Of a stretch of DNA of 11,560 nucleotides, positions 1 to 8,697 are shown one piece after another. Numbering within the stretch: the first letter of the stretch is position 1; every line of letters starts with the position of its first letter. This DNA is from Pseudomonadota bacterium (GTDB taxonomy: Bacteria; Pseudomonadota; Alphaproteobacteria; Rhizobiales; Segnochrobactraceae), in assembly GCA_023442215.1 (NCBI GenBank), contig JAEZMP010000240.1, positions 1 through 11,560 of the forward strand. The letters are read 5' to 3'. The notes beneath the pieces are model-generated. The model worked only from the letters and a program-made list of their open reading frames with translations. It had not been told where the DNA came from and did no database searches. Both the position numbers and the translations under genes were made by a program.

Positions 1-325
1 GCACCAGGAGCAGCTCGACCAGCAGGATCAGGCCGACGAGAGCGCCGATCGGCAGGTACTGGAGGAAGCCCTGCCGCAACGCGACGAAGTCGACGTCGAG
101 CATCATCACCACGAACAGGAACAGCACCGCCACCGCGCCGACATAGACCACGATGAGGATCAGCCCCAGGAACTCCGCCCCCACCAGCATGAACAGCCCG
201 GCGGCGTTCACGAAGGTCAGGATCAGGAACAACACCGAATAGACCGGGTTGCGGGAGGAGATCACCAGAAAGGCGGAGGCCACCGCGACCGCGGCGAACA
301 GATAGAAAAATAGGGTCTGGACCAT
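1..325 (-). CDS. nuoJ: NADH-quinone oxidoreductase subunit J, 5' part (partial)
   Basis: This is a membrane subunit of complex I (the counterpart of mitochondrial ND6), in the proximal membrane arm between the quinone-site subunit NuoH and the antiporter-like subunits. The ATG is at 325-323, and 108 codons are visible before the window ends, so the C-terminal part is missing because of the window edge and not because of mutation. The visible protein is almost entirely hydrophobic. Membrane segments lie at about residues 4-22, 28-48, 52-76 and 91-108. The third segment carries the conserved Glu51 and the Gly/Val-rich stretch around Tyr61 to Met75, where NuoJ/ND6 proteins form a pi-bulge implicated in coupling. 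A G-rich ribosome-binding stretch lies just upstream of the ATG. It follows nuoI after a 202-base spacer. The identification rests on sequence pattern and operon position and is secure. Confidence 0.95.
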   Translation of the reverse strand, partial: MVQTLFFYLFAAVAVASAFLVISSRNPVYSVLFLILTFVNAAGLFMLVGAEFLGLILIVVYVGAVAVLFLFVVMMLDVDFVALRQGFLQYLPIGALVGLILLVELLLV

Positions 326-527
326 TCCCTGCCCCCTCGAGCCTTTCCGTCGACGGCGTTGTCGCGGGCTCCTCGATAGAGGGGCACATCCGCGCTGTCC
401 ACCGAGCGCGCCTGCGGCGCGCTGACACCTTTCACCGATGCGCCCGCGCGGCGCCTCGGCCTTGTTCCACCGCCCGGCCGGGGCCGCGGCGGCAGTCGGT
501 CATCGTCCTCGCGACGAGGCCCCCGTC
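326..527. other. nuoI-nuoJ spacer with a strong stem-loop
   Basis: This is a 202-base gap between the nuoI stop and the nuoJ start. It holds a perfect 8-base-pair inverted repeat at 405-423: arms AGCGCGCC and GGCGCGCT around a 3-base loop. In the minus-strand RNA a further TGTC/GACA pairing is possible outside a 5-base bulge. No T-run follows the stem, so a classical rho-independent terminator is unlikely. The only minus-strand short frame noticed (503-432, 23 codons) has no support. A role as an RNA processing or stability element is only an inference. Confidence 0.5.
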
Positions 528-1016
528 TCAGCGATAGGGGGAATCGGCCGCGATGGAATTCTGGATCTCACGTTCCCAGCGCTCGCCGTTCGCGAGCAGC
601 CGGGCCTTGTCGTAGTAGAGCTCCTCGCGGGTCTCCACGGAGAACTCGAAATTCGGCCCCTCGACGATGGCGTCCACCGGGCAGGCTTCCTGGCAGAAGC
701 CGCAATAGATGCACTTCACCATGTCGATGTCGTAGCGGGTGGTGCGGCGCGTGCCGTCGTTGCGGCGCGGGCCCGCCTCGATGGTGATGGCCTGCGCCGG
801 GCAGATCGCCTCGCACAGCTTGCACGCGATGCAGCGCTCCTCGCCGTTCGGATAACGGCGCAGCGCATGTTCGCCACGGAAGCGCGGGCTGAGCGGCCCC
901 TTTTCGTAGGGGTAGTTCAGCGTCGTCTTCGGCTTGAAGAAATACCGCATCGTCAGGATGAACGCCGAAACGAACTCCTGAAGCATGAGCGACTTCGCAG
1001 CCTGTTGCAGACGCAT
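528..1016 (-). CDS. nuoI: NADH-quinone oxidoreductase subunit I (two 4Fe-4S ferredoxin-like subunit)
   Basis: NuoI carries electrons from the NADH module (NuoG) to cluster N2 in NuoB. It sits at the base of the peripheral arm on the cytoplasmic face. With the start at 1016 the protein has 162 residues, the usual length for alphaproteobacterial NuoI. It has two classical CxxCxxCxxxCP motifs, at Cys62/65/68/72 and Cys102/105/108/112, binding clusters N6a and N6b. The conserved stretch PRFRGEHALRRYPNGEE precedes the first motif. An in-frame GTG at 1040 would add eight residues, but it has no ribosome-binding site of its own. The ATG at 1016 has AGAGAGG eight bases upstream, so I prefer it. The gene lies 138 bases downstream of nuoH and 202 bases upstream of nuoJ. 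Nothing appears damaged. Confidence 0.97.
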   Translation of the reverse strand: MRLQQAAKSLMLQEFVSAFILTMRYFFKPKTTLNYPYEKGPLSPRFRGEHALRRYPNGEERCIACKLCEAICPAQAITIEAGPRRNDGTRRTTRYDIDMVKCIYCGFCQEACPVDAIVEGPNFEFSVETREELYYDKARLLANGERWEREIQNSIAADSPYR

Positions 1017-1024
1017 CGCCTGTG

Positions 1025-1031
1025 CCTCTCT
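1025..1031 (-). promoter_or_regulatory. Ribosome-binding site deciding the nuoI start
   Basis: AGAGAGG on the minus strand lies eight bases before the ATG at 1016. This favours the 162-residue NuoI over the longer in-frame GTG version starting at 1040, since this site would then lie inside the coding frame. Confidence 0.7.
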
Positions 1032-1091
1032 TGACTTCACGGACCGGCGGCGAACCGCACGGCCGAACTTGACCAGAACCGCTTCCGAGAA

Positions 1092-1111
1092 GGCCGGCGA
1101 AGAGGCCGGCC
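1092..1111. other. Stem-loop in the nuoH-nuoI spacer
   Basis: This is a perfect 7-base-pair inverted repeat, arms GGCCGGC and GCCGGCC around a 6-base loop. It lies in the 138-base gap between the nuoH stop (1155) and the nuoI start (1016). No T-run follows on the minus strand, so it is unlikely to terminate transcription by itself. It could mark an RNA processing or stability site, which is inference only. Confidence 0.45.
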
Positions 1112-1120
1112 GCCGTCAAA

Positions 1121-1162
1121 CCAGCCTCGGCTTGCCAGCCTCGGCTCGCCCGCCTCAGCCCG
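1121..1162. repeat. Three imperfect 14-base tandem repeats at the nuoH 3' end
   Basis: Units at 1121-1134 (CCAGCCTCGGCTTG), 1135-1148 (CCAGCCTCGGCTCG) and 1149-1162 (CCCGCCTCAGCCCG) follow each other directly. The first two differ at one position; the third is more diverged. The third unit covers the nuoH stop codon, so expansion or contraction could alter the last residues of NuoH or the spacer length. No function is evident. Confidence 0.55.
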
Positions 1163-2231
1163 CCGCAACCATGCCCGGCGCCCAGCCGGTCAGCTGCAGC
1201 ACGAACGCCACGATGACCACCATCGCCAGCGAGATCGGCAGGAACACCTTCCAGCCGAGCCGCATCAGCTGGTCGTAGCGGTAGCGCGGCACCATGGCCT
1301 TCACCATGGCGAACATGAAGAACACCAGCAGGCACTTGAGCACGAACCAGATCACGCCCGGCACCCAGGTGAAGGGAATGACGTCGATCGGTGGCAGCCA
1401 CCCGCCCAGGAAGAACAGCGTCGTCAGCGCGCACATCGAGGCGATGGCAACGTACTCGCCGAGCATGAACATCATGTACGGGGTCGAGCCGTACTCGACC
1501 ATGAAGCCGGCGACGAGTTCCGATTCCGCCTCCGCCAGATCGAACGGCGGGCGGTTGGTCTCGGCGAGCGCCGAGATGAAGAAGATGTTGAACATCGGGA
1601 ACAGCGGCAGCCAGTACCAGTTCAGGAACGTCAGCCACGGCAGCCCGATCAGGGTGGCGAGGCCGGCGTCGTGCTGGGCGCGCACCACGTCCGACAGGTT
1701 CAGCGTGCCGGCGCACAGGAGCACCGTAACCACCACGAAGCCGATCGACACCTCGTAGGACACCATCTGCGCCGCGGAACGCAGCGCCGACAGGAACGGA
1801 TATTTCGAGTTCGACGCCCAGCCGCCGATGATGGTGCCGTAAACGCCGAGCGACGAGATCGCGAAGATGTAGAGCGTGCCGAGGTTCAGGTCCGAGATCA
1901 CCCAGCCGTCTGCGACCGGGATCGCCGCCCAGGCGCCGACCGCGAGCAGCACCGTGATGAACGGCGCCAGCAGGAACAGCCCCTTGTTCGACGTCGCCGG
2001 GATCACCGGCTCCTTCAGGATGAACTTCAGGAGGTCGGCGAACGATTGCAGCAGACCGAAGGGGCCGACCACGTTCGGACCGCGCCGCAGCTGCGCCGCC
2101 GCCCAGATCTTGCGATCCGCCAGGAGGACGAAGGCGATACAGACCAAGAGGACGACGATCAGGACCAGGCTCTCGATGATCATCATCAGAACCGGGAACC
2201 CGTAATCCGTCCAGAAACCCGCAGCCGTCAT
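1155..2231 (-). CDS. nuoH: NADH-quinone oxidoreductase subunit H
   Basis: NuoH (ND1 counterpart) is the membrane subunit that forms the entry to the ubiquinone chamber and joins the peripheral arm to the membrane arm. The protein has 358 residues with about eight membrane segments, the first at about 14-37. Both family signatures are visible: GPNVVGPFGLLQSFADLLKF at 51-70, and the acidic loop ETNRPPFDLAEAESELVAG at 224-242, whose Glu/Asp residues are implicated in quinone-coupled proton transfer. The open frame extends further upstream to 2357, but that part overlaps the end of nuoG and resembles no NuoH N-terminus. The ATG at 2231 has GAAGGG eight bases upstream and gives the normal MTAAGFWTDYG-type start. 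It lies 52 bases after nuoG. Confidence 0.97.
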   Translation of the reverse strand: MTAAGFWTDYGFPVLMMIIESLVLIVVLLVCIAFVLLADRKIWAAAQLRRGPNVVGPFGLLQSFADLLKFILKEPVIPATSNKGLFLLAPFITVLLAVGAWAAIPVADGWVISDLNLGTLYIFAISSLGVYGTIIGGWASNSKYPFLSALRSAAQMVSYEVSIGFVVVTVLLCAGTLNLSDVVRAQHDAGLATLIGLPWLTFLNWYWLPLFPMFNIFFISALAETNRPPFDLAEAESELVAGFMVEYGSTPYMMFMLGEYVAIASMCALTTLFFLGGWLPPIDVIPFTWVPGVIWFVLKCLLVFFMFAMVKAMVPRYRYDQLMRLGWKVFLPISLAMVVIVAFVLQLTGWAPGMVAAG

Positions 2232-2239
2232 CGACAAAA

Positions 2240-2245
2240 CCCTTC
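2240..2245 (-). promoter_or_regulatory. Ribosome-binding site deciding the nuoH start
   Basis: GAAGGG on the minus strand lies eight bases before the ATG at 2231, inside the 52-base nuoG-nuoH gap. It supports this start over upstream in-frame starts that would overlap nuoG. Confidence 0.6.
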
Positions 2246-2283
2246 GCCCAAAACCCTGTGGCCCGATCCGCGACGTCGGCGGC

Positions 2284-4380
2284 CTATTCGGCCGCTTCCG
2301 CCACCCGCGCCTGCGCCAGCGCCGAGCACTCCGCCATGATCGCCGAAGCCCGTGCAATCGGGTTCGTCAGGTAGAAATCCGCAATCGCCGGCCGGAACGG
2401 CGCGGACGAGACCGCACCGCCGGCGGACGCCAGCGCCGCCACCGCCGCCGGATCGGCCGCGACGAGATCGTCGAGCTGGCCGAGCACCGGATGGGCCGCG
2501 ACCAGCGCCGCCCGCAGCTCCGCGAGCGAGTCGTAGGGCAGCGTCGCCCCGACGAGCGCCGAAAGCGCCCGCAGGATCGCCCAGTCCTCGCGGGCCTCGC
2601 CCGGCGGGAACGCCGCGCGGTTGCCGCGCTGAACCCGGCCTTCGGTGTTGACCCAGGCGCCCGACTTCTCGGTATAGGCCGCGCCCGGCAGCACGACGTC
2701 GGCGCGGTGCGCGCCGGCATCGCCGTGGGTGCCGACATAGACCACGAACGCATTGCCGAGCGCCGCGGTGTCGATCTCGTCGGCGCCGAGCAGCACCACC
2801 ACGTCGAGCGCGCCGGAGCCGGCGGCCTGCACGATGCCCTGAGTGTCGAGCCCGCCTTCGGCCGGCACGAAGCCGACATCGAGCGCGCCGCCGCGGGCGG
2901 CGGCGGTGTGCAGCACCGCCAAGCCGTTCCAGTCCGGCCCGGCCGCGCCGCTCTCGCTGGCGATCTTCGCCGCGAGCGACAGCACCGCCGCGCCGTCGTC
3001 GCGGGTGAGCGCGCCCTGGCCGACGATGATCAGCGGACGCTCCGCCTTCTTCAGCACCTCGGCGAACGAATGCCGGCCCTCGGCGATCTCGGTCAGCGTG
3101 TCCGGCCCCGCCCCCAGATAGGAGACGTCGTAATTGAAGTCCGCGGGCGCCCCGACCACGCCGATCGGCAGCGGCTCGGACCGCCAGCGCTTGCGGATGC
3201 GGGCGTTGAGCACCGCAGCTTCCGCACGCGGATTGGTGCCGACGAGCAGGATCGCGTCCGCCGCCTCGATGCCGCGGATGCCGGGATTGAACAGGTAGCT
3301 GGCGCGGCCGAACGCCGGGTCGAGCTTGGTGCCGTCCTGGCGGCCGTCAAAGTTCTTCACGCCGAGGCGGACCATCAGGTCCTTCAGCGCGTAGAGCTCC
3401 TCGACGGTGACGAGATCGCCGGCGATCGCACCGATCCGGTCGGGAGACGAAGCCTTGATCCGGGCGGCGACGGCGCCGAGCGCCTCGGTCCAGCTCGCCG
3501 GCATCAGGCGGCCGTTGCGGCGCACATAGGGGCGATCGAGCCGCTGGGTGCGCAGGCCGTCCCAGATGTAGCGGGTCTTGTCGGAGATCCACTCCTCGTT
3601 GACCGCCTCGTTGAGGCGCGGCAGCACGCGCATCACTTCGCGGCCGCGGCTGTCGACGCGGATGTTCGAGCCGACCGCGTCCATCACGTCGATGGATTCG
3701 GTCTTGCCGAGTTCCCACGGCCGCGCCTTGAAGGCGTAGGGCTTGGAGGTCAGCGCGCCGACCGGGCACAGATCGACCACGTTGCCCTGCAGCTCCGAGG
3801 TCATCGCATGCTCGAGATAGGTCGTGATCTCGGCATTCTCGCCGCGGCCCGTCAGGCCGAGGTCGGTGACGCCGGCGACCTCGGTGGAGAAGCGGACGCA
3901 GCGCGTGCAGTGGATGCAGCGCGTCATCACCGTCTTCACCAGCGGGCCGATATATTTGTCCTCGACGGCGCGCTTGTTCTCCTTGAAGCGCGAGCCGGAG
4001 ACGCCGTAGGCCATCGACTGGTCCTGCAGGTCGCACTCGCCGCCCTGATCGCAGATCGGGCAATCCAGCGGGTGGTTGATCAGCAGGAACTCCATGGTTC
4101 CTTCGCGCGCCTTCTTCACCATCGGCGTCGAGGTGAACATCTCCGGCGGCTCGCCGTTCGGGCCCGGGCGCAGGTCGCGCACCGCCATGGCGCAGGAGGC
4201 CACCGGCTTCGGCGGGCCGCCCTTCACCTCGACGAGGCACATGCGGCAGTTGCCGGCGATCGACAGCCGCTCATGGAAACAGAACCGCGGGATTTCGGCA
4301 CCGGCCGCCTCGGCCGCCTGCAGGAGCGTGAACTCCGGCGGCACTTCGATCACGGTTCCGTCGACGCTGATCTTGGCCAT
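2284..4380 (-). CDS. nuoG: NADH-quinone oxidoreductase subunit G (NADH dehydrogenase 75 kDa-type, Fe-S)
   Basis: NuoG is the largest peripheral-arm subunit and passes electrons from NuoF toward NuoI. The protein has 698 residues. The N-terminal ferredoxin-like domain carries Cys34/45/48/63 for the 2Fe-2S cluster N1b. The next domain has His103, Cys107, Cys110 and Cys116 for the His-ligated 4Fe-4S cluster N5. Cys155/158/161 with Cys205 bind N4. A molybdopterin-oxidoreductase-like domain from about 220 to the end retains the fold but shows no cofactor site I can identify. No cysteines occur between about residues 206 and 275, so the extra N7 cluster seen in enterobacterial NuoG is absent, as in mitochondria and Alphaproteobacteria. 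GGGGAG lies four bases before the ATG. It follows nuoF after a 155-base spacer. Confidence 0.97.
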   Translation of the reverse strand: MAKISVDGTVIEVPPEFTLLQAAEAAGAEIPRFCFHERLSIAGNCRMCLVEVKGGPPKPVASCAMAVRDLRPGPNGEPPEMFTSTPMVKKAREGTMEFLLINHPLDCPICDQGGECDLQDQSMAYGVSGSRFKENKRAVEDKYIGPLVKTVMTRCIHCTRCVRFSTEVAGVTDLGLTGRGENAEITTYLEHAMTSELQGNVVDLCPVGALTSKPYAFKARPWELGKTESIDVMDAVGSNIRVDSRGREVMRVLPRLNEAVNEEWISDKTRYIWDGLRTQRLDRPYVRRNGRLMPASWTEALGAVAARIKASSPDRIGAIAGDLVTVEELYALKDLMVRLGVKNFDGRQDGTKLDPAFGRASYLFNPGIRGIEAADAILLVGTNPRAEAAVLNARIRKRWRSEPLPIGVVGAPADFNYDVSYLGAGPDTLTEIAEGRHSFAEVLKKAERPLIIVGQGALTRDDGAAVLSLAAKIASESGAAGPDWNGLAVLHTAAARGGALDVGFVPAEGGLDTQGIVQAAGSGALDVVVLLGADEIDTAALGNAFVVYVGTHGDAGAHRADVVLPGAAYTEKSGAWVNTEGRVQRGNRAAFPPGEAREDWAILRALSALVGATLPYDSLAELRAALVAAHPVLGQLDDLVAADPAAVAALASAGGAVSSAPFRPAIADFYLTNPIARASAIMAECSALAQARVAEAAE

Positions 4381-4535
4381 CGTTCTCCCCGCTCACCAGG
4401 CCGCGGCCGTTGAAGGCCGCCCGCCGACGCGGACCTTGTCTTCGAAACGGCCCGTCTCCGGACCGATGGAACCCGCCCGCGACGCCGCGGCCGAAGCCGT
4501 GAGACCGTCCGGGGCCGGACCCGTGCGCATTGCCG
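4381..4535 (-). other. nuoF-nuoG spacer with a stem-loop and a possible 45-codon frame
   Basis: The 155-base gap contains a minus-strand frame from ATG 4530 to TGA 4393 (45 residues, Ala/Gly/Arg-rich, ending in Trp). The ATG lies five bases after the nuoF stop, and GGAG occurs eight bases upstream within the nuoF tail. The stop lies 12 bases before the nuoG ATG. About 80% of its third positions are G or C, somewhat below the flanking genes. I recognise no family. A perfect inverted repeat, GCGGCC and GGCCGC around six bases, lies at 4403-4420 within this frame. The frame may be a real small gene or chance in GC-rich DNA; the evidence is weak. Confidence 0.3.
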
Positions 4536-5837
<1,302 letters not shown>

Positions 5838-5858
5838 GCCCGATCCTCCCTTGCCGCG

Positions 5859-6575
5859 TCACGAAACCGGGCCCGGCTCGGCCGGCTTCGGTTCCTCGGG
5901 GACGCCGGTCAGCTCGCTCTGGCCGACCGAGACGGTGTCTCCGCCGGGAACGACCGGCGTGGGTCGCATGAACGCCGCCGTGTCCGTCAGCGACGTCGGG
6001 CCGCCCTGCGGCGTCGAATACCAGCGGTCGACCTGCGGGCCGGGCTTCGGCGCGTTGCCGGCGGCGAAGCCGTCGAGCAGCGCGTTGAAGGTCTCGGGCG
6101 TCAGATCCTCGTAGGTGTCCTTGAACACCTGCACCATCGGCGCGTTGACGCAGGCGCCGGCGCACTCGACCTCTTCCCACGAGAAGTCGCCGTCCGGCGA
6201 GAGCGTGAACGGCTCCTCGGCGATGCGCTTCCGGCACACGCCCATCAGGCCCTCGGCCCCGCGCAGCATGCACGGCGTGGTGCCGCACACCTGGATGTGC
6301 GCCTTGCGGCCGACCGGGGCGAGCTGGAACTGGGTGTAGAAGGTCGCGACCTCGAGGACGCGGATCTTCGGCATGTCCAGCATCTTGGCGACATAGCGGA
6401 TCGCCGGCTCGCTCACCCAGCCTTCCTGCTCCTGGGCGCGCATCAGCAGCGGGATTACCGCGCTCTGCTGGCGGCCTTCGGGATAATCCAGGATCTTCTT
6501 CTCCGCCCACGCCTGATTGTCGGGCGTGAACGCGAAGCTCTCCGGCTGGATGTGATGCAGACGACGAACGGACAT
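5859..6575 (-). CDS. nuoE: NADH-quinone oxidoreductase subunit E (24 kDa-type 2Fe-2S)
   Basis: NuoE is a thioredoxin-like 2Fe-2S protein of the NADH-oxidising module, paired with NuoF. The protein has 238 residues. The N1a ligands are Cys97, Cys102, Cys138 and Cys142, in the patterns CGTTPC and CAGAC. The conserved core ends near residue 172. It is followed by a tail of about 65 residues rich in Pro, Gly and Thr (175-238), longer than in enterobacterial NuoE but of a kind common in Alphaproteobacteria, with a GGPTSLTD segment at 191-198. The start ATG shares its A with the nuoD stop (TGATG), a clear mark of translational coupling. nuoF follows after 21 bases. Confidence 0.97.
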   Translation of the reverse strand: MSVRRLHHIQPESFAFTPDNQAWAEKKILDYPEGRQQSAVIPLLMRAQEQEGWVSEPAIRYVAKMLDMPKIRVLEVATFYTQFQLAPVGRKAHIQVCGTTPCMLRGAEGLMGVCRKRIAEEPFTLSPDGDFSWEEVECAGACVNAPMVQVFKDTYEDLTPETFNALLDGFAAGNAPKPGPQVDRWYSTPQGGPTSLTDTAAFMRPTPVVPGGDTVSVGQSELTGVPEEPKPAEPGPVS

Positions 6576-7765
6576 CAGCGATCCACCTCACCGAACACGA
6601 TGTCGAGGGACCCGAGCACGGCCGAGATGTCGGCCAGCATGTGCCCCCTGCAGAGGAAATCCATCGATTGCAGATGCGCGAACCCGGGGGCGCGGATCTT
6701 GCAGCGATAGGGCTTGTTGGTGCCGTCGGAGATCACGTAGACGCCGAACTCGCCCTTGGGCGCCTCGACGGCCGCGTAGACCTCGCCGGCCGGCACCTTG
6801 TAGCCCTCGGTATAGAGCTTGAAGTGATGGATGAGCGCTTCCATCGAGCGCTTCATCTCGCCGCGCTTCGGCGGCACGACCTTGCCCTCGGTCGAGGCAA
6901 CCGGCCCCTGCCCTTCGGCGGAGCGCAGCTTGTTCAGGCACTGCTTCATGATGCTGATCGACTGGCGCATCTCTTCCATGCGGATGAGATAGCGGTCGTA
7001 GCAGTCGCCGTTCTTGCCGATGGGGATGTCGAATTCCATCTCCTCGTAGCAGTCGTAGGGCTGCGACTTGCGCAGGTCCCACGCCGCGCCCGAGCCGCGC
7101 ACCATGACGCCCGAGAAGCCCCACGCGAACGCATCCTCCAGCGAGACGACGCCGATATCGACGTTGCGCTGCTTGAAGATGCGGTTCTCCGTGAGCAGGC
7201 CCTCGATGTCGTCGAGCCGCTTCAGGTAGGGATCGCAGAACGCGTAGAGATCGTCGAGCAGATCGTTCGGCAGGTCCTGATGGACGCCGCCGGGACGGAA
7301 ATAGGCGGCGTGCATCCGCGAGCCGGACGCGCGCTCGTAGAACACCATCAGCTTCTCGCGTTCCTCGAAGCCCCACAGCGGCGGCGTCAGGGCGCCGACG
7401 TCCATCGCCTGGGTGGTGACGTTGAGGATGTGCGACAAGAGACGGCCGATCTCGGCATAGAGCACGCGGATCAGCTGGCCGCGCTTCGGCACGGTGATGC
7501 CGAGCAGGCGCTCGGTCGCGAGCGCGAAGGCGTGCTCCTGGTTCATCGGCGCGCAATAGTCGAGCCGGTCGAAATAGGGCACCGCCTGCAGATAGGTCTT
7601 CTGCTCGATCAGCTTCTCGGTGCCGCGGTGGAGGAGCCCGATATGCGGGTCCACCCGGGTCACGACTTCGCCGTCGAGTTCCAGCACCAGGCGCAGCACG
7701 CCGTGGGCCGCAGGGTGCTGCGGACCGAAATTGATGTTGAAATTGCGGACCTCGGCCTCAGGCAT
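6575..7765 (-). CDS. nuoD: NADH-quinone oxidoreductase subunit D (49 kDa-type)
   Basis: NuoD forms, with NuoB, the ubiquinone-reduction site at the foot of the peripheral arm, and is related to the large subunit of NiFe hydrogenases. The protein has 396 residues. GPQHPAAHGVLR at 14-25 supplies His21, and YFDRLDY at 64-70 supplies Tyr70; by spacing these match the quinone-headgroup ligands His59 and Tyr108 of the bovine 49 kDa subunit. The family signature LHRGTEKLIEQKTYLQ is at 45-60. No hydrogenase-type nickel cysteines are apparent. The frame is open further upstream to 7864, but the ATG at 7765 begins the normal MPEAEVRNFNINFGPQHP start and has AGGA eight bases upstream. It is separate from nuoC, unlike the enterobacterial fusion. 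Confidence 0.97.
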   Translation of the reverse strand: MPEAEVRNFNINFGPQHPAAHGVLRLVLELDGEVVTRVDPHIGLLHRGTEKLIEQKTYLQAVPYFDRLDYCAPMNQEHAFALATERLLGITVPKRGQLIRVLYAEIGRLLSHILNVTTQAMDVGALTPPLWGFEEREKLMVFYERASGSRMHAAYFRPGGVHQDLPNDLLDDLYAFCDPYLKRLDDIEGLLTENRIFKQRNVDIGVVSLEDAFAWGFSGVMVRGSGAAWDLRKSQPYDCYEEMEFDIPIGKNGDCYDRYLIRMEEMRQSISIMKQCLNKLRSAEGQGPVASTEGKVVPPKRGEMKRSMEALIHHFKLYTEGYKVPAGEVYAAVEAPKGEFGVYVISDGTNKPYRCKIRAPGFAHLQSMDFLCRGHMLADISAVLGSLDIVFGEVDR

Positions 7766-8032
7766 CGGCTCTATCCTGCTTCGTCGCGGACGGGCGGCCG
7801 AACCGGCCGGCCACTCTCCAACACACGTCGTCCATGCGCATGGCGTCCACGCGCGCATCGGCATGGCGCGGGGCGGAACCGGCGGCGCGGAACCGGAACG
7901 GCAGGGACCGCGCCGGCATCGCCGCCGCCCGTCCCGTCGTCCCCGATCCCGCTTCGCATTCCGTCATGATCTCGTCCCGGCTCGCCCTGCTCGTTCGTCT
8001 CTTGTCGTCTGCCCCCGCCTGTCGGCGGCGGC
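7766..8032 (-). other. nuoC-nuoD spacer with palindromes and a possible 69-codon frame
   Basis: The gap of 267 bases is large for a nuo operon. A minus-strand frame runs from ATG 7967 to TGA 7758 (69 residues, Ala/Arg-rich, no recognisable family) and overlaps the first codons of nuoD by eight bases. Its ribosome-binding site is poor. About 83% of third positions are G or C, suggestive but not decisive. The spacer also has a stem-loop at 7795-7809 (CGGCCG, loop AAC, CGGCCG) and a perfect 12-base palindrome CCATGCGCATGG at 7832-7843. I cannot assign a function to any of these. Confidence 0.3.
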
Positions 8033-8638
8033 TCAGTTCGGCTTCGCCTTCTCGTCGCCCGGCAGCACGTAGTGCGGCCCTTCCCACGGCGACAGGAAGT
8101 CGAAGGTGCGGAATTCCTGATTGAGGCGCACGGGCTCGTAGACGACACGCTTGCGCTCGTCGTCGTAGCGCACCTCGACGAAGCCCGTGACCGGGAAGTC
8201 CTTGCGCAGCGGATGCCCGTCGAAACCGTAGTCCGTCAGGATGCGGCGCAGATCCGGATGGTTCGAGTAGAGGATGCCGTAAAGGTCGTAGGATTCCCGC
8301 TCGAACCAGTCGGCGCCCGGATAGAGTTCGGTCAGCGACGGGATCGGCGTGACCTCGTCGGTTTCCGTCTTGATGCGGATGCGCAGGTTCTGGGTCGGCG
8401 ACAGCAGGTGCACCACGGAATCGAACCGGCGCGGCCGGGCCGGCCAGTCCACGCCGCACACGTCGACGAAGCTGACGAAGCGGCACCGGCCATCGTCGCG
8501 CAGGAACCGGGCGACCGCGATCAGGTTCTCGGCCTCGACCCCGATCGTCAGTTCCTCATGGGCGATCGTCGACGACGCGATCTTGGAGCCGAGCTTCTCC
8601 GCCAGATAGTCGCCGAGTTCCTTCAGCGTTTCGTCCAT
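8033..8638 (-). CDS. nuoC: NADH-quinone oxidoreductase subunit C (30 kDa-type)
   Basis: NuoC is a structural subunit of the connecting module that packs against NuoD and NuoB; it binds no cofactor. The protein has 201 residues, normal for a stand-alone alphaproteobacterial NuoC. The family signature is clear: ERESYDLYGILYSNHPDLRR at 113-132, followed by ILTDYGFDGHPLRKDFP, and the closing region has the EFRTFDFLSPWEGP stretch at 175-188. The start at 8638 has GGAG six bases upstream. It follows nuoB after 59 bases; that short gap holds a small inverted repeat CCGGC/GCCGG at 8662-8674. A long 267-base gap separates it from nuoD. Confidence 0.97.
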   Translation of the reverse strand: MDETLKELGDYLAEKLGSKIASSTIAHEELTIGVEAENLIAVARFLRDDGRCRFVSFVDVCGVDWPARPRRFDSVVHLLSPTQNLRIRIKTETDEVTPIPSLTELYPGADWFERESYDLYGILYSNHPDLRRILTDYGFDGHPLRKDFPVTGFVEVRYDDERKRVVYEPVRLNQEFRTFDFLSPWEGPHYVLPGDEKAKPN

Positions 8639-8697
8639 CGCCGTCTCCGATCAGTTCCGCACCGGCAAGGCCGGAAGCCCGCACCGTCCGATCGCGC

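Noticed and set aside
432..503. A 23-residue minus-strand frame in the nuoI-nuoJ spacer
   Set aside because: Too short, its ribosome-binding site is only three bases from the ATG, and it runs into the strong stem-loop region; no support as a gene.
2284..4380. NuoG as a possible formate dehydrogenase or other molybdopterin enzyme
   Set aside because: The N1b, N5 and N4 ligand sets and its place between nuoF and nuoH identify NuoG; the related C-terminal domain is normal for the family.
2491..4413. A 640-codon plus-strand open frame opposite nuoG
   Set aside because: It is an antisense shadow caused by the G/C bias at third positions of nuoG. The product is Arg/Ala/Asp/His-rich, matches no family, and the opposite strand encodes an unmistakable NuoG.
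6641..7969. A 442-codon plus-strand open frame opposite nuoD
   Set aside because: Antisense shadow of nuoD with the same composition signature and no recognisable domain.
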